Position numbers and translations under genes: made by a program
The notes under the pieces: generated by a model
Database searches by the model: none
Seen by the model: only the letters and a program-made list of their open reading frames with translations
Told to the model about the DNA's origin: nothing
Source: Gemmatimonadota bacterium
GTDB lineage: Bacteria; Gemmatimonadota; Gemmatimonadetes; Longimicrobiales; Gaopeijiaceae
Reading direction: 5' to 3'
DNA length: 46,541 nucleotides
Assembly (NCBI GenBank): GCA_009841475.1
Contig: VXLT01000089.1
Coordinates: 1 to 46,541, forward strand
Shown here: one piece after another, positions 7,977 through 15,838 of the stretch
Layout: each line of letters opens with the position of its first letter
How positions within the stretch are numbered: position 1 is the stretch's first letter

Positions 7977-10583
7977 CTAACCCCTCGGCTGTTCCGCCAG
8001 CAGTTCCAGAATGTCCACATTCCACTGGTCGTCGCCGAGCAGGTGCTTCACGAAGTACTCCGCCCGGAGCCAGAACCAGTAGTTGCTCATGTTCCCGAAG
8101 CCGTGGCGCTGGCCGGGGAAGATGAAGAAGTCGAAGCGCTTGTTGGCGCGGATCAGGGCCTGCGCCATGCGGAAGGTCCCGGCATGGTGGACGTTGTTGT
8201 CGACGTCGCCGGTGGTCAGCAGCAGGTGTCCCTTCAGGTTGGCCGCCAGGTCCGAGTTGCGGTCGATGTCGTACTCGAAGCCGGTGACCACGCCCGCGGT
8301 GTCCTTCACCTCCTTGACCCCGTCGTGCTTCTCCGACCAGTTGGCGTTGTAGACGTCGTTGTTGTGGTTCCCCGCTGACGACACGGCCACCTTGAAGAAC
8401 TCGGGGTAGACCAGCATGGCCGCCGTCGACATGAAGCCGCCCCCGGAGTGCCCGTAGATCCCCACCCGGTCGATGTCGATCCAGGGGTGGCGGTCGGCGA
8501 GCTGCTCGAGCCCTACCTTCTTGTCCTCGAGTCCGTAGTCGCGGAGGTTGCCGTAACCGTAGTTGTGGTACCACTTCGAGCGGTCGGGGTGGCCGCCCCG
8601 GTTCCCGATCGTGACCACGATGAAGCCGAACTGCGCGAGTGCCTGCTCGGTCGAGTTGAGCGAGAAGAACTTGGAGACGGATTCCGTCTGCGGCCCGGGG
8701 TAGACGTAGGCGATGATCGGGTACTTCTTCGCCGGATCGAAGTCATACGGCTTGTACATGACGCCGTAGATGTCAGTGACGCCGTCCCCGGCCTTCACCG
8801 AGTATATCTCCGGGAACTGGTAGCCGGCGGCCTCGAGCGCGGACATGTCGGCGGTCTCGAGGTCCATGATCCTACGGCCTGAGGCGTCGAACAGCGCGCT
8901 CGCCGGCGTGGTGTTTACGCGCGAATAATTGTCCACGAAGTAGAGCCCGCCGTCCGACGCGCTGGACCGGTGGTCGAAGTTGCCGGGGTTCAGCAGGGTC
9001 GTGCGGCTGCCGTCCAGCGCCACCCGGTACATGTGCATGTAGTAGGGGTCCTCGCCCTCCTCCCGCGCGTTGCCGCGCACCAGCGCGTAGCCGTCCTCCT
9101 CGTTCACCTCCATCAGCGCGTCCACGTGCCAGGGCCCCTCGGTCAGCCGGTTCCGCACGGTTCCGTCCGGCGCGTACCGGTACAGGTGTGCCCAGCCGTC
9201 CCGCTCCGACCACCAGATCAGGTCGCCGTTTTCGAGCCGCTCCGGGGTGGTGTGCTCGACGTAGGTGTTGAGGCGCTCCTCGATCACGACCGTCACCTCG
9301 CCTGTCGCGGGATCGGCCCGCATCACGTCCACGCGGTGCTGGTTGCGGCTGCGGCGCCAGAAGTAGAGCTCGTCGCTCTGGTCGGAGAGCCACCGGGACT
9401 GGCGGATCGCGTTCGGATCGAAGCCGCGCGGGAAGCTGAAGTCGGTGAAGATCCCCATGCGCTGGTCCTTCCAGCGGTCGTCCTCGATCTGCCTCATCTC
9501 GCGCGCCTCCATGTCGAAGACGTGCAGCGCGACCTGGGTGACGTTCTCCTCGCCCGGCATCTCGTAGCGGTAGCTCTCGAGCTTGGGGCGCGTGTTGCCT
9601 ACGGCGTGGACCACCCAGAGGTGGGCGACCTCGCGGCGGTCGCTCCGGGTCATCGCGAAGTAGCTGCCGTCGTGGGACCAGCTGATCCCCGGCGGCTGGC
9701 GCTTCTTGTGCTCCTCCTCGGTCTCCTCGTCGTTGGCGCCGCGTCCCTGCGACCCCCAGCTGAAGTCCTTCTCGCCATCGGTGGTGAGCTGAATCTCGTC
9801 GACCTCGACCGCGTCTTCCGCCTCCTCCGCCTCGTCGCCCGTCTTGCCGTGCCGCGCTTCACGGATCCGCTCGTAGTCCTCGTAGCTGATCATGTACAGG
9901 TTGAACTCGCGGCTGAAGACCACCCAGGTCGTGTCCGGCGAGATGCTGGCCCAGAACGGGTGGGTCCGCGGCTCCTCGTAGTCCTCGAGTTCGCGGAGCG
10001 TCTGCGTGGCCACGTCGTACTCGAAGTGGTGGACCTTGCGGCGCGTCTGCGGCCTGCGCGGCGCCCGCTGCTCCTCGTCCTCCTGGTCCTCCTCGACCTC
10101 TTCCTCGTCATCCTCCTCGACCACCTCGTCCTGCGACGACGTCACCTCGAACTGGATCGTGCCCTCGTTGATGAAGCGGATCCCGCGGATCGGGAGGTGC
10201 TGCGCATCCCACGGGTCGAGCGTGATGCGGGTCAGCTCGGCGGCGATGCGGTCGTTGTCGAAGATCTCGGTCTTCGTGCCGCGCTCCGGGTCGACCAGGT
10301 AGTAGTGCGTGCCGCCGGAGTTCTCCCACTGGTACCAGAACTTCTGAGTGTCCCCGACCCACCGGGGCTGCACACTGGTCGAGTGGAGGAGGTCCCCGAT
10401 CCTGTAGGGGGCGAAGCGGGCGGCCAGCTCGTAGTTCGCCGACCCGGGGCCCATGACCGGGATCGAGCCGGGCTCCTGGGCGGCGGCCGAATCGGCGGTG
10501 GGGGCCAGGGTCAGGGCCATCGCCGCGAAGGTGAAGGCGAAGAGGGCCGTCCGTGTGATGGTGGAGGTCGTGCGGGGAGTCAT
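7977..10583 (-). CDS. S9 family peptidase, DPP-IV-like (ORF ..10676 trimmed to ATG 10583)
   Basis: Signal peptide; DPPIV_N-like propeller; catalytic GIYGHSGGGFMS, Asp in TGDVDNNVH, His in FPGQRHGF. Confidence 0.9.
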   Translation of the reverse strand: MTPRTTSTITRTALFAFTFAAMALTLAPTADSAAAQEPGSIPVMGPGSANYELAARFAPYRIGDLLHSTSVQPRWVGDTQKFWYQWENSGGTHYYLVDPERGTKTEIFDNDRIAAELTRITLDPWDAQHLPIRGIRFINEGTIQFEVTSSQDEVVEEDDEEEVEEDQEDEEQRAPRRPQTRRKVHHFEYDVATQTLRELEDYEEPRTHPFWASISPDTTWVVFSREFNLYMISYEDYERIREARHGKTGDEAEEAEDAVEVDEIQLTTDGEKDFSWGSQGRGANDEETEEEHKKRQPPGISWSHDGSYFAMTRSDRREVAHLWVVHAVGNTRPKLESYRYEMPGEENVTQVALHVFDMEAREMRQIEDDRWKDQRMGIFTDFSFPRGFDPNAIRQSRWLSDQSDELYFWRRSRNQHRVDVMRADPATGEVTVVIEERLNTYVEHTTPERLENGDLIWWSERDGWAHLYRYAPDGTVRNRLTEGPWHVDALMEVNEEDGYALVRGNAREEGEDPYYMHMYRVALDGSRTTLLNPGNFDHRSSASDGGLYFVDNYSRVNTTPASALFDASGRRIMDLETADMSALEAAGYQFPEIYSVKAGDGVTDIYGVMYKPYDFDPAKKYPIIAYVYPGPQTESVSKFFSLNSTEQALAQFGFIVVTIGNRGGHPDRSKWYHNYGYGNLRDYGLEDKKVGLEQLADRHPWIDIDRVGIYGHSGGGFMSTAAMLVYPEFFKVAVSSAGNHNNDVYNANWSEKHDGVKEVKDTAGVVTGFEYDIDRNSDLAANLKGHLLLTTGDVDNNVHHAGTFRMAQALIRANKRFDFFIFPGQRHGFGNMSNYWFWLRAEYFVKHLLGDDQWNVDILELLAEQPRG

Positions 10584-10720
10584 GTCGGTCTCCGTTGTGC
10601 GGGTATGCGGTAAGCGCCCCGAACCCGGCGAGCGCGGCACGGGCGGGATCGAGGCGCGGGCCGTCCGGGATTGCACCAGTGAAATGGCGGGGGCGGTGGC
10701 GTGCGGTCAAGTCGTGAGGG

Positions 10721-12067
10721 CTAACCGCCCGGCTCCGCCTCCTCCGGAAACAGAAGGAACGCCCCGATCAGCTCGGGGTCGGTCTCGGTGCCCAACACGC
10801 GGCCGCCCATGTACTGCCCGACCATCGGTCCGAACTTGAACCCCTCCGCCGACCCGCCGCCGGCGAACCAGACATTGTCGAAGTCCGGGTGATGGTCGAA
10901 GAAGAAATTGCGCGTGACCGAGATTTCGTAGTGGCAGGCGCGGGTTTCGCTGATCGGAGCCTCCGTGAGCCCCGGGAAGCGCTGCGCGACGAACGCGCGG
11001 GGCCGCTCCAGCTCCTCGGGCTCCAGCCAGCGGCGACTGGTGTCGGGATCGGTATCGGCTTCGTCGCCGCGCCCGCGCCCTCCGGTGCGCACGCGAAAGC
11101 CGCGGTTGTCCGGACCGAGGGCGGGCCAGCCCGTCACCCCGGGAAAGTTGTAGCTGGGCAGGTTGGGATAGCTGTAGCTGTTGTCTCCCGGAGGAGTCCG
11201 GAAGTAGGCGACGTGTCCGATGGGGATGCGCACGCGGTCCCCCATGAGCTCCGGGAACGCCTTCGGGTACCACGGGCCGAGCGCGAAGACGTAGGTGCCC
11301 GCGGAGAGCGACTCGTCGGGGTCAAGCTGGAGTGCGCCCAGTCGCCGGCCGGTCGACGGACCCATCGCCGCGCGGGCGATCTTCACCTCGCCGCCCTCAT
11401 GCTGGAACACCTGCGCCACGGACTCGATCGCCCGGCGCGCCCGTACCACACCGGCATCCTGTTCCCACAGCGCGACTGTGATGTCGGTCAGATCGATCAC
11501 GGGCCACCGTCTGCGGATCTCGTCCGCGTCGATCACCTCGTAGCTTATGCCGAGTTGATCCCAGGCGCTTCGGATGCCCTCCATGAAGTCGTCCCACTCG
11601 TCGCGCATGATCAGGTCCGAGGTGGTGAAGAAGACCCGGGGCAGCAGCATGTCCTGCCACAGTTCGTCCCACGCGAGCCAATGCTCGATCGACTCCCTGG
11701 CCCACCGGGTCCACAGCAAGCCGGTGCCGCGGCTGCCGTAGCTGGTGCGAACTCCGCGTGTCTCGCCCCCGGAGGTCGCGCGGGAATTCGCCGGGCCGTA
11801 CTGGTCGATCAGCGTGACCTGGGCGCCGGACTGCTGGAGGTTGAGCGCAGTCCAGGCACCGAAGGCGCCGGCGCCGACCACGGCGATGTCGGGGGTCTGC
11901 CGGGTCCGAACCCAGGGCGCGCTCCGTCCGGTGGTGAGCACGGACGGACGGCCTCCTGTCGTCGCCCCAGCCTTCGAGACCCCCCCACCGACAAGCACCG
12001 CGCCCGCTCCCAATGCGGCGGTCTTCACGAATCCGCGTCGATCGAGTCCCTTCCCGTCCTCGGCCAT
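10721..12067 (-). CDS. Exported FAD-dependent oxidoreductase of the sarcosine/N-methyltryptophan oxidase (DAO) type
   Basis: Twin-Arg signal DRRGFVKTAALGAGAVLVGGG; Rossmann IAVVGAGAFGAWTALNLQQSGAQVTLID; ACHYEISVTRNFFFDHHPDFDNVWFAGGGSAEGFKFGP resembles the MSOX Cys-FAD region. Confidence 0.88.
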   Translation of the reverse strand: MAEDGKGLDRRGFVKTAALGAGAVLVGGGVSKAGATTGGRPSVLTTGRSAPWVRTRQTPDIAVVGAGAFGAWTALNLQQSGAQVTLIDQYGPANSRATSGGETRGVRTSYGSRGTGLLWTRWARESIEHWLAWDELWQDMLLPRVFFTTSDLIMRDEWDDFMEGIRSAWDQLGISYEVIDADEIRRRWPVIDLTDITVALWEQDAGVVRARRAIESVAQVFQHEGGEVKIARAAMGPSTGRRLGALQLDPDESLSAGTYVFALGPWYPKAFPELMGDRVRIPIGHVAYFRTPPGDNSYSYPNLPSYNFPGVTGWPALGPDNRGFRVRTGGRGRGDEADTDPDTSRRWLEPEELERPRAFVAQRFPGLTEAPISETRACHYEISVTRNFFFDHHPDFDNVWFAGGGSAEGFKFGPMVGQYMGGRVLGTETDPELIGAFLLFPEEAEPGG

Positions 12068-12125
12068 TCAGATGCTCCGGTTCTCGGTGTAGTCGGGTTC
12101 CTGTTGAGTCCGGGTCCCCGGTGAA

Positions 12126-12656
12126 TCAGCCCTCCGAAGCCGGCGCGATCCGCACCTCCCGCATCGGGGAGTCGGCGGAGAGTTCGGAGGTACCGGCCTC
12201 GTGCCCGTTCAGGCTCAGGATGTACGACACGACGTCCAGGTAGACCTGCTCCTCCAGTCCGCCCGGGTTGTTGTCGGGCATCGTCGAGCGAATCGTGCGG
12301 TAGAACGCGTACACGGTCCGGCGTCCCCAGTTCGACTGGAACAGCCGTCCCCGGAACTCGCTGTCCGTGTGGCATTCCGCGCAGAGTTCGTCGAAGGCGG
12401 TCCTGCCCCGGTCGGCCTGCGATTCGGTGAAGATGCCGGCCGGGGCTTCGGGCTCGACTGGGGGATCGGTCTCGGCCGGGGGATCGGTCGACTGTGCGGG
12501 AGCGACGGGCGTTGCCTGTTCAGGGGTGGCCTGTGTGGGAGGATCGGCCGGCGTTTCGGCCGGGCCGCGAGCCGCGCATCCTGCCACCACAAGGGCGAGC
12601 GCGAGAACGGCGGCGGGCACAATCTCGCGCCGCCGGGGTATCCTTAGGCAAACCAT
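12126..12656 (-). CDS. Lipoprotein c-type cytochrome (single CxxCH)
   Basis: Lipobox LALVVAGC, Pro/Thr/Glu-rich linker, FDELCAECHTDSEFRG heme motif, RSTMPDNNPGGL with distal Met. Confidence 0.88.
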   Translation of the reverse strand: MVCLRIPRRREIVPAAVLALALVVAGCAARGPAETPADPPTQATPEQATPVAPAQSTDPPAETDPPVEPEAPAGIFTESQADRGRTAFDELCAECHTDSEFRGRLFQSNWGRRTVYAFYRTIRSTMPDNNPGGLEEQVYLDVVSYILSLNGHEAGTSELSADSPMREVRIAPASEG

Positions 12657-12740
12657 GGACCGAAGCCCCTCCTGTGCGCTAGTCTATCACGCCGGCACCC
12701 ACGCGCCGGTTCGGAAAACCAATATAGAGGAATAAGCACT

Positions 12741-13781
12741 ATGCACGGTCGAGCACCAGTTCCCGCAACCCTCGCGGCAATCGTACTGCTCATCGGCGGC
12801 TGCGACAGCCGCCCCCTGGCGATGGGCGATGTCCAGGCCATCAACATGACGGCTTCGCCCGACCTCTGGGCCCAGGTCGGGGACGAAGTGCTCGACGGCA
12901 TCGAGGGCGGGGTCTACACGGTCCGCGACGACTACGCCTTCCGGGTCATGTACCAGGACCCGAACGAGGAACCGTGGCTCAGGATACGCCTGCTCAAGCA
13001 GGTGCTGGTCATCGGTACGCCCGGGGATCCGTGGATGACGCCGGTCCTGGAAGAGGTCGGCGTCGACCGGGGCGCCCAGGTTGGCACTCCCGAAAGTCCG
13101 GGTATCGTCCAGGTGCAGAATGTGTGGTCGCGAGGCCAGCTGGTAACGGCCCTCGTCCTCCCCGAGGAAGCCGGGACGGGCGCAGCGGCGGAGATGGTGC
13201 GGCAGTCCATTCCCGGGCTGCGCGAGATGTTCGACGCACAGTATCGCGAGTGGGTGGTCGCCAGGATGTTCGTGACGGAGCCGGACTCGGAGCAGGCCCG
13301 GATGCTGGCTGCGGAGTACGGGTTCAGCATGGTGTTTCCGAAGGTGTACGAATACGAAGTCCACGATGCCGTGCACATCTTCATCAACGACAACCCGGAT
13401 CCGTCGGAGCTGATCCGGCAGTTCGCGGTGGCATGGCGAAGCTCCGGGCCGGAAGAAATCACGAAGGAAGAGCTGCTGGAGTGGCGTGCCCAGGTCGTCG
13501 AATCCTACGATTTCCCCCAGGTGGTGGACACGAGTCGCCTGATCGAAGAGCGGAAGGAAGTCGGCGGCAGGCAGGTGTACTCGGTTCAGGCGGTCTGGCA
13601 GAATCCGCCCGAGGCGCTCTATCCGGCGGCGGGCCCGTTCATCACCTGGGCGGTTGCGTGCCCGCAGCATCAGCGTACGTACCTGGTCGACGCCTGGCTG
13701 TACGCGCCCGAGAAGGACAAGTACGAGTACATGATCCAGCTCGCCGAAATCCTGAATTCCTTCCGCTGCGGGGAGGATTGA
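12741..13781 (+). CDS. DUF4837-like lipoprotein
   Basis: Lipobox AIVLLIGGCDSRP; N-terminal DVQAINMTASPDLWAQVGDEVLDGIEG resembles DUF4837 as recalled; no search run. Confidence 0.6.
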   Translation: MHGRAPVPATLAAIVLLIGGCDSRPLAMGDVQAINMTASPDLWAQVGDEVLDGIEGGVYTVRDDYAFRVMYQDPNEEPWLRIRLLKQVLVIGTPGDPWMTPVLEEVGVDRGAQVGTPESPGIVQVQNVWSRGQLVTALVLPEEAGTGAAAEMVRQSIPGLREMFDAQYREWVVARMFVTEPDSEQARMLAAEYGFSMVFPKVYEYEVHDAVHIFINDNPDPSELIRQFAVAWRSSGPEEITKEELLEWRAQVVESYDFPQVVDTSRLIEERKEVGGRQVYSVQAVWQNPPEALYPAAGPFITWAVACPQHQRTYLVDAWLYAPEKDKYEYMIQLAEILNSFRCGED

Positions 13782-13845
13782 CGGCGACCGCCAGCTCGCC
13801 GCCCGGATTGAGTAGCCCGCAGGCAGGCCCCGCCGAGTGCTGCCG

Positions 13846-14313
13846 CTACTCCGGCACAATCCTGCGTGCCTGAACGCGGCGTTGGAGCAACAGGGACACC
13901 AGCGCGCCGCCGATCGCGACGAGGAGCACGGCGACGCGGTTGGGCGGTGTGGTGGAGGCGATCGTGTCCAACTGGTTCAGTCCGTACCAAAGGGTAGCAC
14001 CACTGCCGATTCCCGCGAACAGCAATTCAAGCCGGCCGCTCCACCACGAATCCTCTCGTGCTTCCTCCCGCACTCCCGCCACGATCGCATCCACCTTCGA
14101 TTCGGAGATCGGAACCCGGGCGGTCCCGATCTCCCGGATTGCGCTCACAAGTCGCACGACCTCGGCTTCGGCCTCACTGCCTGCGCGCCTTTCCAGCTGC
14201 CGTGCCCGGTCGGGGCCACCCTTCTGAACCGCATCGATCAGACGATCCACCGCCTCAGGATCGAGTCGGCGATCCGTACCCGGGCGTTGTCCCGGCTTTC
14301 GTCTCCCAATCAT
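13846..14313 (-). CDS. Small membrane protein, possible sigma-factor partner
   Basis: ATGA overlap with the upstream sigma gene (14310-14313); two C-terminal hydrophobic segments; no zinc-binding anti-sigma motif seen. Confidence 0.6.
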   Translation of the reverse strand: MIGRRKPGQRPGTDRRLDPEAVDRLIDAVQKGGPDRARQLERRAGSEAEAEVVRLVSAIREIGTARVPISESKVDAIVAGVREEAREDSWWSGRLELLFAGIGSGATLWYGLNQLDTIASTTPPNRVAVLLVAIGGALVSLLLQRRVQARRIVPE

Positions 14314-14888
14314 TGTCGCAGTCCTTCCGTTGCGAGGGTCGCTTGCTTCAAGCTCTTCATTCGGCGCAGCTTACGAAGTCCCCTGTGGATGAGTGAGCGC
14401 ACCGAAACTTCCCTCACTCCCATCGCCTTCGCGACCTCCGCGGTGCGCCATCCCTCCAGCAGGCGCAGCATGATCGCTTGCCGCTCCCTGTCCGTCAGTT
14501 TTTCGAGTGCCGCGTAGAGCGCCTTGGCCCTGCGGCGGCGCGCCAGCCGGGCTGCGGGGCCAGCAGCCGTGTCCGGGATGTCCCCGTGGTCCTGCAGGCT
14601 GACGCGCACCAGTCTTGAGCTTCCCCGCACCGACATCCGGCACACGTTGCGGCTGACCGCCAGCGCCCATCCCTGAAAGGAGCCCTTGCCCGAGAACCTG
14701 GCCCGCTTGCGGTAGATCTGGACCCAGCTCTCCTGGAGCAGCTCGTCGGCGTGGTCCTGGTCCTCGGCGTAGCAGCGAATCATCGCCAGCATGCCGGGGG
14801 ACACCTCGCGAACCAGCTGGCGGAAGAGCGCCGAATCACCCGCGCGAAAGAGCTCGCGGTCAAACCCGGTCTTGCGCGCGAGGGTCAA
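14310..14888 (-). CDS. ECF-type sigma-70 family factor (probable TTG start 14888)
   Basis: Region 2 (DHADELLQESWVQIYRKRARFSGKGSFQGWALAVSRNVCR) and region 4 (LTDRERQAIMLRLLEGWRTAEVAKAMGVREVSVRSLIHRGLRKLRR). TTG overlaps the stop of the upstream gene (TTGA). Confidence 0.85.
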   Translation of the reverse strand: MTLARKTGFDRELFRAGDSALFRQLVREVSPGMLAMIRCYAEDQDHADELLQESWVQIYRKRARFSGKGSFQGWALAVSRNVCRMSVRGSSRLVRVSLQDHGDIPDTAAGPAARLARRRRAKALYAALEKLTDRERQAIMLRLLEGWRTAEVAKAMGVREVSVRSLIHRGLRKLRRMKSLKQATLATEGLRQ

Positions 14889-15625
14889 CGGTCCGACCAC
14901 CAGCTGACACCGGCCATCACGGCGATCAGAAGCGGCAGGGCCAGGTGGATCGCCAGGATCAGGGCAAACAACGCGATGGCGGACAGGTCCAGGTTGTTGG
15001 CGAGGGTCTCGGCGATTGGCAACGGACCCCAGCAACAGCCGGAGAACATCCCGCCACCCAACCCCCTTACGAACGGAATCTCGCGGACACCGACGCCGAC
15101 CAGGGACCCGAGTCCGGCTGCCACAAAGACCATGGCGGCAGTCGCGAAGGGCACAACCAGCCGCATCAGGTGCCCGCCGGCCTCGCGCAGATACGTCTCC
15201 GTTTCCTCTCCCGTCGCATTCCGCGCTGCTTCTCCGGCTGCCTCCACGGCCCGGTCAAGGGCGCCCGGAAACAGGGCATCGGAACCGGTGTGCGGCGCCA
15301 GAAGCGGATCGACCAACGCCAACATCGCGTAGGCCGCTCCCGCGACCAGCGCCACGGCTATCCACAGATGGTGGCGGCTTTGGCGGTCGTAGCCTCCAAA
15401 GAGTCCGGAACGGCCCGAGGTGGCCGCGAACACCGCGACGGGGAGAAGCTGGCCGACGATGAAGGGCAGCCTTGCGATCAACTCGGGAAGTCGATCCGGG
15501 TTCGGCCGCAGCGCGATGTCGATCAACACATATGCGACATAGACCCCGAGCGGCACCAGGACCCAGAATCCGATGTGGCGAAGGAAACCGAGCCCCGATC
15601 GGATCGGTCGAGCATGAGCTTTCAT
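14885..15625 (-). CDS. Polytopic membrane protein, possibly LptF/LptG-like (ATG 15625)
   Basis: About 6 hydrophobic segments; LPELIARLPFIVGQLLPVAVFAAT and late TM block loosely resemble LptF/G permeases. Confidence 0.6.
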   Translation of the reverse strand: MKAHARPIRSGLGFLRHIGFWVLVPLGVYVAYVLIDIALRPNPDRLPELIARLPFIVGQLLPVAVFAATSGRSGLFGGYDRQSRHHLWIAVALVAGAAYAMLALVDPLLAPHTGSDALFPGALDRAVEAAGEAARNATGEETETYLREAGGHLMRLVVPFATAAMVFVAAGLGSLVGVGVREIPFVRGLGGGMFSGCCWGPLPIAETLANNLDLSAIALFALILAIHLALPLLIAVMAGVSWWSDR

Positions 15626-15838
15626 TGACGCACCTCCCGTCAACAAGTTGTTCGCGTTCCCGCCGGGCACCTGCCGACAGGATGCATGTGCCCGCGTTTC
15701 CGTTGCGTCCAACCTGTCACCCCCTTCCCTCCCCACCTAGATTCGAAGGGAAGCCGGGGAGCGGCCCTGACCGCCCGAGACCGCTGCCGGGCCGCTCGCC
15801 ACCGTGGATTCACCTCTCGCCCCCCAGCCAAGGCGCCA

